From contig CAXXSE010000002.1 in the NCBI GenBank assembly GCA_963664935.2, forward strand, positions 248,001 through 312,000: DNA of 64,000 nt, given 5' to 3'. Numbering within the stretch: position 1 is the stretch's first letter; the number at the start of each line of letters is the position of its first letter. Position numbers and translations under genes: made by a program. Below, piece after piece: positions 30,201 through 39,224 of the stretch. This stretch comes from G963664935 sp963664935. GTDB taxonomy: Bacteria; Pseudomonadota; Gammaproteobacteria; Methylococcales; G963664935. The notes beneath the pieces are model-generated. The model saw only the letters and a list, made by a program, of their open reading frames with translations, did not search any database and had not been told where the DNA came from.

Positions 30201-31271
30201 ACAGGCGATTCCACTATCCGGATCCACAGCAATATCTTTGCCGTTGAACGCGCCTTGATCGCCGCCAAGGTAGGTGGCGTATTCTAAAAACGTACCGGTA
30301 GGATCGAATTTCGTCACAAACGCGTCGTTTGAAGTCATTCGCGGTAATTCGTCGAATGCGCCGAACGTTACCGGGAAATCAATCCAAGCAGTAAATCCCG
30401 CCACATAGGCCGCGCCGGCAATATCCACGGCAACGCTGTTGATCCGGTCCACGGCTGATGAGGGGGAACCACTAAGCGGGGTATTACCGCCGAGCAAGGT
30501 GGAATACTCGAGTATTGGGTCAATCACTAAGGGCCGATTAGTATCGTATGCTCCGACCTTAAAGGCCACTTGGTTAGTACCCTTCTGGACGTAGCTGACG
30601 ACAACCGGATGGCGCTTACCGCCAATATCCTGATAGGCGAAAGGGGCTGTCTGCCTAATTTCCCCAACCTTGGTATCGATCAGCAAATTGCCTTGTTGGT
30701 CCAAGGAAAGCCGCTTCGCCCCTTCAAAACGTAGATGAATAATACTCGGATCGATTGACGGCGCGACTACGAAGTCATGTTCGAGCTTTCTTTGGTTGCC
30801 GTAGTAGACTAAATCCACTCCAGGATAAATCTGGACGTACTTAACTTTGGCATAGTGCGGAATACCAGTGTGCCATTTTTTCCGATCAGAACCCTTTATA
30901 TAGTTGCTTTTACCGGGTAGTTGATCGATTCCCACAATTTTGGATTGAGGATTGGCACCAACCATCTTCATCCGCAACACCACCGTACGCTGATCGGCTG
31001 ATACAGATTCTTTTTTGTTATTGGGTTGTTGTTGGGCAATATTTGCTTTAGTGTCCTGAGATTGTAAAACCACCACCAAGTCGGACGAAGTCAAGAAAAA
31101 ACCGGCATTATTGTTCCGACTCAAGAATTTTATTTCTTCATTGGCTTGCCCTTGATTGGCTTCAAAATATAGCGGCAGTGCATATGCCAGACTGGATTGG
31201 AGTAAAAAGGTGAGGACGATCAATAACCATCCTGTAGTGATGAAGGAACTATATTTAATCTTATTTTTCAT
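27280..31271 (-). pseudogene. Giant SBBP/cadherin-repeat surface protein, frameshifted
   Basis: The gene starts at ATG 31271 with a signal peptide (WLLIVLTFLLQSSLAYA). A domain with FEANQGQANEEIKFL follows, then many SBBP beta-propeller repeats (VYISGRVDAPATGFP type). Near 29455 one base is lost. The frame then ends at 29421, while the next frame goes on (FVTRFSSDGQTLMYSTYFGG) for 713 codons: more SBBP repeats, five cadherin-like repeats of about 98 aa (four close together, one diverged), and a C-terminal helical part. The repaired length is about 1330 aa. Such proteins are secreted adhesins or matrix proteins. It is flanked by regulator remnants on both sides, so it may belong to the regulated set. 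Confidence 0.8.
27870..29020 (-). repeat. Tandem 294-bp coding repeats, ABAB pattern
   Basis: Four units of 294 bp (98 codons) encode cadherin-like domains (DDSA...SQGGTIAVLDSGA). Units 1 and 3 share one set of variants (ACGCTAGCGGCC, GCGGGCGATTGGGCTT), and units 2 and 4 share another (ACACTATCGGCC, a short variant hinge). This shows that a two-unit block of 588 bp was duplicated. Confidence 0.85.
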
Positions 31272-31318
31272 GGCATGACCCTAGGAGGATAAATTCCACT
31301 CCACCGTAACATCGAGTA

Positions 31319-31342
31319 GGTCACAGATAAGTCACATATTGG
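31319..31342 (+). promoter_or_regulatory. TCACA-type tandem motif, copy 2
   Basis: GGTCACAGATAAGTCACA is followed by TATTGG, as at 16479. It lies 48 bp upstream of the SBBP/cadherin gene start (opposite strand) and about 30 bp before a regulator remnant on the plus strand. Confidence 0.55.
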
Positions 31343-31372
31343 AAAATTAAAATAAACCTATCTTCTTTTACT

Positions 31373-31498
31373 ACTGTTCGCCCTGGATGGCTCGCAGGTC
31401 ACCGGGCAGCGTTTAATTGATGTGCTCTGGTCTGACGAGGATGGCGATAAAGCCCATGCCGCGACGGAAAAGCTTTACCGTTTGCTCGTAACACCTAA
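31373..31498 (+). pseudogene. MalT/SARP regulator remnant 2
   Basis: The frame reads ALDGSQVTGQRLIDVLWSDE and DGDKAHA from the winged-helix domain, then jumps in frame to ATEKLYRLLVTPK, the C-terminal end of the regulators. The BTAD domain between is deleted. Confidence 0.8.
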
Positions 31499-31529
31499 AG
31501 TATGGAAAAACTATGGGTTTTCAAATTGG

Positions 31530-31675
31530 CCTGCGCCCTGACTGAAAGGATCGGCCAACACCCAAAATTCAAGCTTTCTCGGAGCTATGGTTCAGATTCA
31601 GAGCATACACTTTTCATCTCGTTGCACTCGCTTATCTTTCCTTCCGGCTTTCGCCTTCCAGTCATTACCCTTCCG
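31530..31675 (-). repeat. Fragment related to the group II intron region at 57085
   Basis: The stretch from GATCGGCC (31548) through CTCGGAGCTATGGTTCAG to CCAGTCATTAC (31667) matches the reverse complement of 57086-57215 with scattered changes. It is therefore a truncated, inverted copy of the 5' part of that element. Confidence 0.6.
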
Positions 31676-31738
31676 AGCGGTTGACTAAACCTTACTCGGG
31701 AGAGCTTCCCACCACCAATGGTTTCTGCTTCGCATACC

Positions 31739-31969
31739 TTAAATGGTGGAGAATGCGTTGTGGGCCTTATCGCTTTCTTCATCGGGCCAAAACACATCGA
31801 CAAAGCGTTGTTCGGTAACACGCTGTCGGCCAAGGGCGACCAAGGCCTTGAGTAACTGATAGCTTTGAGGCGCCTCCTTCAATCTAAAAGAAATGCCGCA
31901 GTTATTAGATTCAAATGAGAACCACGGTTCTTTTTTGCCCAGCCTGATTGAGTCAGATTTTTCGATCAT
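31739..31969 (-). pseudogene. MalT/SARP regulator remnant 3
   Basis: On the minus strand the frame reads FRLKEAPQSYQLLKALVALG, then RVTEQRFVDVFWPDEESDKA and HNAFSTI, which is the winged-helix domain of the regulators at 18718 and 21948, and then stops. The front of the frame (MIEKSDSIRLG) comes from a partial copy of MITE-like element B. It is a promoterless scrap. Confidence 0.75.
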
Positions 31970-32566
31970 TTAAGGCGAATAACCGTTGCTATTTAACGCA
32001 AATGATCGGGAATTCTGGCCAATCACGCTTGGCCGCAGTAGATCAGCCTATCGCCAAATATCCCTTGCAAGCTCTCAAGGCTCATAGCGCAGGAACACAT
32101 TGCAAGATCACGTGATTAATGGCTGCGCATGACAACGGAACCGCCGACACATTGTCCGCTTCGAAGCGAAAGATCGTTGCGTAACAGGGTTTTCAACCAA
32201 TAACGTTCGATTATTGTTGAAATAAAAAAACACCTACGGATGAGTGTTTTATATTGCCCTATGGAGGTCCATATCTTGAATTGCAGGAGGGAACGATATG
32301 CAATGTTCCAATATGTGACCTATCTGTGACTCAGTTAATGTTAGCTTGGGAACAAACCAAAAACAAGGAAATAAGGTTTGGTAAAGAGCTCAAGGGTTTG
32401 AGTAATGGATAAGGGCGTTACGTTTCACCCTATTACACCTCATCAAACCATTGATAAATACAGTAACAAACAACGAGGAGAAGAAAATGAACATTCTAGG
32501 CAATAGGTGTGATGAAAGACGGCTCCATATAATAGGGCATTTAAAACACAACAAAGAGGAAAAAAA
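31970..32566. other. Intergenic region with partial element B and TCACA-type motif copy 3
   Basis: 31925-32050 resembles the interior of MITE-like element B (TTCGATCATTTAAGGCGAATA, split by differences). At 32308-32330 the minus strand carries GTCACAGATAGGTCACA followed by TATTGG, pointing toward regulator remnant 3. No gene was seen. Confidence 0.55.
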
Positions 32567-33286
32567 ATGAAAATCCCCAAAACCATATTAAAACTAATGT
32601 ATCTTATGATAGTGGCGTCAGTGCTTTTGCCGTTTTCTCCAGCACGAGCGCTGAACGCGGTAGATTTTGGTGCTAATAGCGAATACTTCGCAATTGACGG
32701 CAAATATTACGTGGATCCAAGAATGACAGATAGTTGGCAACCAAGCCAGTTAGCCTTCTTCTTACAAAATTCTTCTTTCTCACGTATGACCAAGCCACAG
32801 GTCGACGCTTTTCTCGGTGTAACATCCTCTCCAAATGCTGATAACTTAACAAATGCATTAGGTCCACCGACTACGTTACAAGGTGAAGTATATCGATGGC
32901 AAGCAATAATAGACGACGATATATGCTGCGGCACGGACAGGATTGAGGTGATAACCCAAGCGATACCAACGATTGATCCTACGGTTATCGCAAATATTAG
33001 CGCAAAAGCCGACGATGGATCTAGACCTGGGTACTGGCTGGTGTCAGCCGAACGCCCATTGCAGAGGTTGGACAGCTACAATATACCAGAGGTTGGTGTG
33101 GTGCCGAATGCAGGAGCGATTTTTATTCCATCGGTGGGCGTCGACAAAGTAGTAATCAGCGGCTGTAACAGCGGGGTAGGTGTACGAGTCGAAATGATAG
33201 TGTACGAGGCATCAGGGAAGAGGGCATATTATAACGAAACTTTTGTGCCCAATTCAGATGCGAGACCGGTTTTTATTTTCCCTTAA
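32567..33286 (+). CDS. Secreted protein of unknown function
   Basis: The product is 239 aa with a clear signal peptide (KLMYLMIVASVLLPFSPARA, cut near residue 28) and a ribosome site AGAGGAAAAAA before ATG 32567. The mature part is rich in aromatic and small residues, has a vicinal pair (DDDICCGTDR) and a third Cys (ISGCNSGVG), and looks beta-rich. I do not recognise the family. TCACA-type motif copy 3 lies about 240 bp upstream on the other strand. The codons and frame look sound, so it is probably expressed and exported to the periplasm or outside. Confidence 0.75.
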   Translation: MKIPKTILKLMYLMIVASVLLPFSPARALNAVDFGANSEYFAIDGKYYVDPRMTDSWQPSQLAFFLQNSSFSRMTKPQVDAFLGVTSSPNADNLTNALGPPTTLQGEVYRWQAIIDDDICCGTDRIEVITQAIPTIDPTVIANISAKADDGSRPGYWLVSAERPLQRLDSYNIPEVGVVPNAGAIFIPSVGVDKVVISGCNSGVGVRVEMIVYEASGKRAYYNETFVPNSDARPVFIFP

Positions 33287-34043
33287 TATTTGGCGAGACA
33301 AAGTCAGTAATCGTGCATCTCACTGAAGCGTCGCCGCCGCCGACTCTGGGAGACAGTCGAATGACAATAAGCGTTGACTGGGCGGCTACGATGATCTACG
33401 ATTCAGGCCTCGCGATGAAGGTCGGGGGAGGAGTTTTAAGAGGATTGTGAGAGGAGGGGCAATAGGGCAAAATGACAATAAGCACCCGACAATAGTGATT
33501 ACGAAAGAGTCCAAGGTTGGGAGCCACATAGATTGCTAAGGTGGTATAGGCTCTCGCAATCAGCGTGTTACTACGTCCTAAAGCGCCAGAGCACATGATT
33601 CTCAACGCACCAATGCAGCCTTATACCAGCGCCACCAATGCTGAATATACTGCCCAAGCCGGACGGCCCTTTGGTCGTCCGGCTCTTGCTCGTAGGAGAA
33701 AACGGGGGGAACGAACGGGTCACGTCTCGTAATATTGAAGCAAAAAACAACACAACCGACAAATTGCATTTATTGCGGACCAAGATTTTGACTTGGAAGC
33801 GTTGTCGGAATGATGGAATGTTTATGAGGCGCTTGTTTATGCATGATGGCTAATGGCATGCATTATTGATAATAGAACCTCTTGAGGAGATCACACGAGT
33901 CGGACAACTGATGAAGCGCCTTTCTAGTCGACAGATACGATACGTGGATTTATTAGAGGTTAGGCCGCGAATTACGAATAGTTACTCCTTTGCTTCTTAA
34001 TGCGCAACTTGACGCCTATTTGTGCTACCGATTTAAACGGCCA
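33287..34043. other. Intergenic region with a RAYT scrap
   Basis: At 33872-33960 the plus strand reads EPLEEITRVGQLMKRLSSRQ then IRYVDLL, matching EPPEEMALLGQLMKRLSGRQ of the RAYT protein at 39293. A hairpin (GCCGGACG/CGTCCGGC) lies at 33659-33684. Nothing else was recognised. Confidence 0.6.
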
Positions 34044-34337
34044 TCAGTAACCCGCCTCTTTCTGGTGCCGAAAGGCAAGCACATAGACCGCGTTGGCTTC
34101 TATCTCGTGGCGATAAAGCGCCACATAACCAGAATCTCCGAAGGGAATAATTAACTCGCGAAGTTCAGGAAGATCGTCAAACGGTCTGCCTATTTCTGGT
34201 TCCGTTTCTAGAAGCGCAAATTGGTGCTCGATGGCATGACCCGCGCGAATAGCAACTTGCGGATTTTTTTCGGACAGGAAAAGCCGACAGTTTTCCAACC
34301 CTTGGACCGCACCTTCCGTGATAATTACTCGTGGCAT
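34044..34337 (-). CDS. ParE/RelE-family toxin
   Basis: The product is 97 aa. It has the family pattern VIITEGAVQGLENCRLFLSE at the front, then FALLETEPEIGRPFDDLPELRELIIPFGDSGYVALYRH and a final VYVLAFRHQKEAGY. ParE toxins poison gyrase and RelE toxins cut mRNA; the two cannot be separated here. The ATG overlaps the antitoxin gene by 13 bp, and the pair is one operon. Such modules keep mobile regions stable or act in stress. The gene looks intact. Confidence 0.85.
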   Translation of the reverse strand: MPRVIITEGAVQGLENCRLFLSEKNPQVAIRAGHAIEHQFALLETEPEIGRPFDDLPELRELIIPFGDSGYVALYRHEIEANAVYVLAFRHQKEAGY

Positions 34338-34597
34338 TGAGCGATACCTGTTTCTTTATCTGTACCCCAGGTATTCAACCAGTCACGCACTTCCTGACCG
34401 GTCAGGTGCCGCCCGGTTTCCTGATAAGCTGTCCAGGATGCCAAAGCCTCCTGCTTGAAACTCTCTCGTGCTTCCTCACGCTCAACATAATCACGGATCG
34501 CTTCGCGCATGATCCAATGCGCTGAACGCTGACGTATGTCAGCGAGGTGTTGGATACGACTTTTCAAATCGTCGTCTAGTTTGACGGATGTTGCCAT
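34325..34597 (-). CDS. Ribbon-helix-helix antitoxin
   Basis: The product is 90 aa. The front, ATSVKLDDDLKSRIQHLADI then RQRSAHWIMREAIRDYVERE, is a CopG/Arc-type ribbon-helix-helix DNA-binding domain. The C-terminal part (EALASWTAYQETGRHLTGQE) would bind the toxin. It lies first in the operon, as usual for this type, and probably represses it. A -35-like TTGACA is found at 34634-34629 on the minus strand, and an imperfect GGTACTACCT repeat lies between it and the ATG. Confidence 0.85.
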   Translation of the reverse strand: MATSVKLDDDLKSRIQHLADIRQRSAHWIMREAIRDYVEREEARESFKQEALASWTAYQETGRHLTGQEVRDWLNTWGTDKETGIAQCHE

Positions 34598-34628
34598 ATT
34601 AAAATCCTCATTATTAATAGGTAGTACC

Positions 34629-35030
34629 TGTCAATACTATACCACGGAATGGTTGTGCATTGAGAGCACAATCATAATCAACGCCTAAGGCGTATTTCCA
34701 GGACGCAAAAGCCAAGCGTCATGCACCGTTATTGACTTTTAAGGGTACGAGAAACTTGGGGATGGATGATGGCGTTTGGGGCTTGAATGGCGGATGACGC
34801 TTCGCTTTTCCGCCCTACGTTTTGACAATGATGATGTTGGGCGGAGTATAACCCTGGAGGTCTTGGTTGTTGCTTTTGATTCCGATTTGTCTATGTCGCC
34901 CGAGAATACTCATTGGCGCCATGATTATGGCATGGCAGTTATCATGGACGCCGGTTTTCCGGGCTCACGCAAAGCGTTCGGGTAAGCCGTTTCGATTAAG
35001 GAACACGGAATATCAATTTGTTCAAGCGGA
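34629..35030. other. Intergenic region with a hairpin repeat
   Basis: The segment GGCGGATGACGCTTCGC at 34786 followed by TTTTCCGCCCTACG forms a hairpin of a kind seen scattered in many gammaproteobacterial genomes. The open frame at 34776-34985 is carried by it and shows no protein features. Nothing else was recognised. Confidence 0.4.
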
Positions 35031-35033
35031 TAA

Positions 35034-36510
35034 CTAACTGACCTTAATCATCTGTACGCTACCATCCGGAAGGATTTCAGCCATTTGCCCATTGGGTTCT
35101 TTCAGTAAAAAAACTAACGCGATAAAAACCAGCCCGGCCGCGCAGGCAATTAGGGTGAAAAACGCAGCCGGTGAAACAAACGATAATACCGTCAGGAAAA
35201 CCACACCGCCAACACTGCCATAAGCACCCACCATACCGGCGATTTGGCCGGTCATCCTGCGGTTGATCAACGGCACGATCGCATAGACTGCACCCGAACC
35301 CGCCTGGGAAAAAACTCCACACATGATGATGACAATCGTGACCAGCCACAAACCCCAATCGGTAGTCACTTGGCCGAGCAGTAAAAAGCTACCGGCGATT
35401 CCCGCGATAACGGTACTCAAGGTGACTTTTCGGCCAATTTGATCGCTCAACCAACCACTTGCGGGACGGGTAAATAGATTGAGTACGGGATAAATACCGG
35501 CAAGCATACCCGCCATCACGGGTTCGACGTCGAAATGATCAATATAGAACAGCGGTAACATGGACACCATGGCGAGCTCGGAGCCAAAGGTAACCATGTA
35601 GGCAAGTTCCAGTACAGCAACCTGGCTAAATGAATATCGCGGCATTTTGGGTGCCGTGTTATTCAGCGTTTCTCTATTAACTTGAATAATTCCCCAAACC
35701 TGATAGACGTATAACCCTGTCAAGCCCACATAAATGTTGTCGGCAATGGATTCGTGAAACCAATGCATTTGCGCGGACAGCTTCCAAGTCAAAATGCCCA
35801 ACGCTAGATACATCGGGAGGTTCATGACAATATAAAAAATCAAATCAGCTCTGCTATTGACTGCCAACGCACCCTGTTCTTCGCGTTTGAAATAAGTCGA
35901 ACCTTTCGGGGTATTGGTCACACTATAAAAATAAATTACGCCATAGATCATGGAAATCAAGCCCGTCATAGCGATGGCGTAACGTCAGCCGTTTTCCTCG
36001 CCCAGATACAAGGCAATGGAAGGCAATGGAAGGCAGTAACAGTGCGGCGCTGGCCGAACCAAAGTTCCCCCACCCCCCATAAATACCCTGAGCAATACCC
36101 GTCTGACGGGCGGGGAACCATTCGCCGATCATGCGGATGCCCACCACGAATCCGGCGCCCACAAATCCGGATAAAAACCGGGTGATGGCCAATTGTTGGT
36201 AATCTTGCGCCAGCGCAAATCCAATCGTCATGATGCCGCCGACGATCAGAATGATGGAAAACATCGCCCTCGGCCCCAGTTTGTCAACCAACATGCCCAC
36301 CACAATACGAGCGGGAATTGTCAAGGCGACATTCAGAATTAACAATACTTTTACTTCCTGATCGCTGAGATGCATGGTTTCACGAATGGCCGCTAACAAT
36401 GGCGCATGTGCAAACCACACCATGAAACTGATAAAAAAAGCAAATCAGGTCAAATGAAGGACCCTGATTTTTCCGTAAAAGGATAACAAGTGCAGTTGTT
36501 GATCAGACAT
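35034..36510 (-). pseudogene. narK: NarK-type nitrate/nitrite transporter, several lesions
   Basis: From ATG 36510 the frame reads SDQQLHLLSFYGKIRVLHLT, then TGA where the family has Trp, then FAFFISFMVWFAHAPL. The major-facilitator helices follow (VVGMLVDKLGPRAMFSIILI, GFVGAGFVVGIRMIGEWFPA, QGIYGGWGNFG). Near 36010 a 10-bp unit (AATGGAAGGC) is repeated and breaks the frame, and a second TGA stands for Trp in ENG-W-RYAIAM. From 35969 the rest is open to 35034 (SQVAVLELAYMVTFGSELAM, FTRPASGWLSDQIGRKVTLS). NarK moves nitrate in and nitrite out. It overlaps the cytochrome fragment by 8 bp and belongs to a dead denitrification locus. Confidence 0.9.
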
Positions 36511-36808
36511 AAGGTTCGTTTATAGAATTTATGTCGGAGAAAGCTTGTGACAAATCCGGGCTAACAATCGCTGATGAACCTGTCGGAACCCGTATAATAG
36601 GATATTCATCATCAAAGCCCTCGTTTTTCAGATCGATTGAATCGATGTTGCTGGTAGTCAGAACACCCTTGGGTTTCTTGCTTCTACCCAGGTAAACTGC
36701 TAACAACTTGATATCCTCATCGCTCAGATTGATGGCGATCGCCTGCATCACAGCATTTTGGCGCACGCCGGTTTTAAAATTGACCAGTTGTTGTTGAAGA
36801 TATAGTCT
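36503..36808 (-). pseudogene. c-type cytochrome, C-terminal fragment
   Basis: The frame reads LQQQLVNFKTGVRQNAVMQA then IAINLSDEDIKLLAVYLG. This is the end of a class I cytochrome c, where the Met of QAVM-type serves as axial ligand and the LSDEDI helix closes the fold. A stop lies in frame at 36807, and no CXXCH is found before it, because IS630 sequence starts at once. It lies between nirK and narK, where a small electron donor to nitrite reductase is expected. Confidence 0.7.
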
Positions 36809-36836
36809 TTAAGAAAAAGAATTTGGCCAAATGCAG

Positions 36837-37597
36837 TTATGCGTGGTCAGCGAGTTCCTTGAATTTCACGAACAGTGCAAGTACCTCATCGGCAGCATTG
36901 TTGAATTGCAAGAGGGTCTCTGCGACCTTGTTTTTTAGATCGTCGAACGTTGGGAAATGATGGAGATGGGTTCCCTGTTATTTGATTTTTTTCCACAGCT
37001 TCTCGATTGGATTGTAGTCGGGTGAGTAAGACGGCAATTGGTAAACAGTCAGTCGGTCTTTATGGTCCTCAAAGAACGCCTTCATTGCCTTGCTGGTATG
37101 GTAGCGCGCACCATCCTGTATGAGTACGATAGGCTGTTTGGTTTGTGCAAGCACTTCGGTCAAATAGGTCATGTAGGTTTGTGAGTTAAAGCGTTCTTCC
37201 TGGCATTTGTAAAAAAACCGTCCCGTAAAATAATCAATCAAGCCGAGCACCTTGTAGCCTTTACGCTTGCCGGACGTCTTGATGGTCGGTTGCTGGCCTT
37301 TTCGTGCCCACGTATAGCTGAGCGACCCCCATTGTGGAAATGACGCCTCATCGCCAAATAACAGTAGCGCCTTTTTTTGTTTTGCCTCGGCTAGAATCGC
37401 TGGCCACTTTTGATCCAGCCACTGTTGGCGGGCCTCTTCATCCAGGTGATCGGAAACAAACCGTGCCTTTTGATAAGAAAAGCCCATGTTTTTGAGCAAT
37501 TGACTGATATAGTGAACGCAATAGAACACGCCAAATCGCTCATGGATTAAGCCTTGAATCATTGGACTGCGCCAGCAATTACCCACAAACCCTGCAC
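36837..37597 (-). pseudogene. IS630-family transposase lacking its N-terminus, in-frame TAA
   Basis: The DDE domain is present: LLLFGDEASFPQWGSLSYTW, VLIQDGARYHTSKAMKAFFE and LPSYSPDYNPIEKLWKKIK, the three acidic motifs of IS630 transposases. A TAA at 36978-36980 follows KKIK. The frame then goes on QGTHLHHFPTFDDL to 36837, which belongs to the protein. The first 120 or so residues (helix-turn-helix part) are absent, and the frame is fused to nirK after RGGSAGA. IS630 elements duplicate TA on insertion; no clean ends were seen. Confidence 0.85.
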
Positions 37598-38528
37598 CCG
37601 CCGATCCCCCTCGAATAAACCAGGTCTCAAGGTTGGTCAGCGGCGTATCCGCGAACGATCCGGTTGGCCAAACCAAATCACCGTGACCACCGATCAAGTG
37701 CGGCCGTGAATCCCGATTCGCTTGGGAATGAATGAAGAGTACTTTGTCACCGACCTCGGCCTGTAGTGCGTTTGCTTTGGTCAGCGCACCGACCGCACCG
37801 TTAAACACGACATGGGTTGGCTGCAGGGTTTTCATCACCGCCAGCGTATCTTCCATGGCCTATGGCAATGAGTGGTACTGTTTGTAAGACCCGTTTATAC
37901 TCCGAGGCACATAAAAATCCTGTTCACCAATGTAATACGCTTTGTCATAGTGGATCGGGATTCCTGCCTTATCTTTTAAACCGTCACGGGGTAGCACCAT
38001 AATGACGCCATTCATACCCGAGACCACGTGGTAAGGAATCATCGGTCCACCCGGCGCGCAGTGGTAGACAAATACACCGGGTTTAGTGGCTTTAAAACGG
38101 ATGACAACCGATTGACCGGGTTTGATCTTGGTTAAACCGCCGCCACCCAATGCACCGGTCGCGGCGTGAAGATCAATACTGTGAACCATGGTGTTGGTTT
38201 TTGGGTTGACCAGGGTTAGTTCCACATAATCGTTTTGGTGTACGACAATGGCGGGCCCGGGGATTGAACCATTAAAAGTTGCTGCCTGAATCGTGGCACC
38301 ATTGCCGATGTTGATTTCCTTTTCTTCGACCGTTAACAGCACCTCTACGATCTTAGGAGCACCCCGAGCAACTTGTGAATGTTCCGGCAATAAAGGTGGC
38401 GCTATCAAGTGTTGCTGGACCCTCTCGAAATCAGCCAAATTAGTCATCGGACTTGTTTGGCGAAGTGTTTGGCTGGAACACCCCATCGTCGCTATCAATA
38501 CTCCGAGTAAAAAGGTAAATCTGTTCAT
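37598..38528 (-). pseudogene. nirK: Copper nitrite reductase NirK, nonsense and 3' replacement
   Basis: ATG 38528 opens a lipoprotein-like signal (LLGVLIATMGCSS). The first cupredoxin domain has HSIDLHAATG and VYHCAPGGPMIPYHVVSGMN, which hold type 1 and type 2 copper ligands. At 37860-37862 a TAG breaks the frame, which goes on AMEDTLAVMKTL, THVVFNGAVGALT, FIHSQANRDSRPHLIGGHGD and WFIRGGSAGA, the second domain. There it is replaced by IS630 sequence, so the last 60 or so residues are lost. The enzyme reduces nitrite to NO in the periplasm. It is certainly inactive here. Confidence 0.92.
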
Positions 38529-39224
38529 TGATCTCTCCCGATTTAGTTCAAGAATTGATTCATTTGCTTAAAAGGTTTTCGGTTTCCTGGTCTAGATCAC
38601 TTCCATCACTATTTCTGTTTTTTCCCGCGCGTTTGTTTCTGGACTTATCGGGTAACGATAGAAGTGCCCACAATTTTTCCTGATCGTTGAATGGATTTCT
38701 TTGCGCTTGACCCTGGCTTTTTTTCAACCGGCTAGACGGTCCCCGCTAGGGGATGGTTGTGATCATCTCGACGATAAATACGGACAATATAACTATCCAT
38801 TTCAAAAATTTCCCAAAACTGATTGTTCTTTTAAGCGTGGTAGTCGATTTTATGTCATCCCTAGGTTAAACCATTCAAAGTCACAGATAGATCACAGATA
38901 GGGAAATTAAATAACAAAGGAGCCGTGGGACTTAGGTGCAGGACGTGGACAGTTGGCTTATTTATCCCTTGTCGCTCGGCAGTTAGGCTAAGTAAACTAT
39001 GCCTGAATTTCTTTTTTCCTTGCTAAGCGAATAGCCTTGTCAACATCTAGTGGACTGTCCGAGGATAGGAGCCGTAGCGGTGTTTTAACATCATCCACGT
39101 CGCTCTTGATGCTATCACCTTGGAGCGTAACATGCGTGCGAACCCGTTTACATCTTTTTTTGTAGCTTAACCTCATGAAAATAAAGCATACTATGTGCCT
39201 TCGTACCCTCCTTCATCCCGAACG
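38529..39224. other. Intergenic region with TCACA-type motif copy 4
   Basis: GTCACAGATAGATCACAGAT occurs at 38880-38899 on the plus strand, in effect a triple half-site. A weak GTGGACTGTCCGAGGATAG at 39049 recalls the end of MITE-like element B. No gene was seen. Confidence 0.5.

Noticed and set aside
34776..34985. 69-codon open frame on the plus strand
   Set aside because: It is carried by a common hairpin repeat (GGCGGATGACGCTTCGC) and its translation is not protein-like.
1828..38528. Global stop-codon reassignment to explain in-frame stops
   Set aside because: TAA, TAG and TGA all end intact genes here (for example recJ, the RAYT gene and gshA with TGA, thrC and the Hsp70 gene with TAA), core genes have no internal stops, and many of the same accessory genes also have frameshifts.
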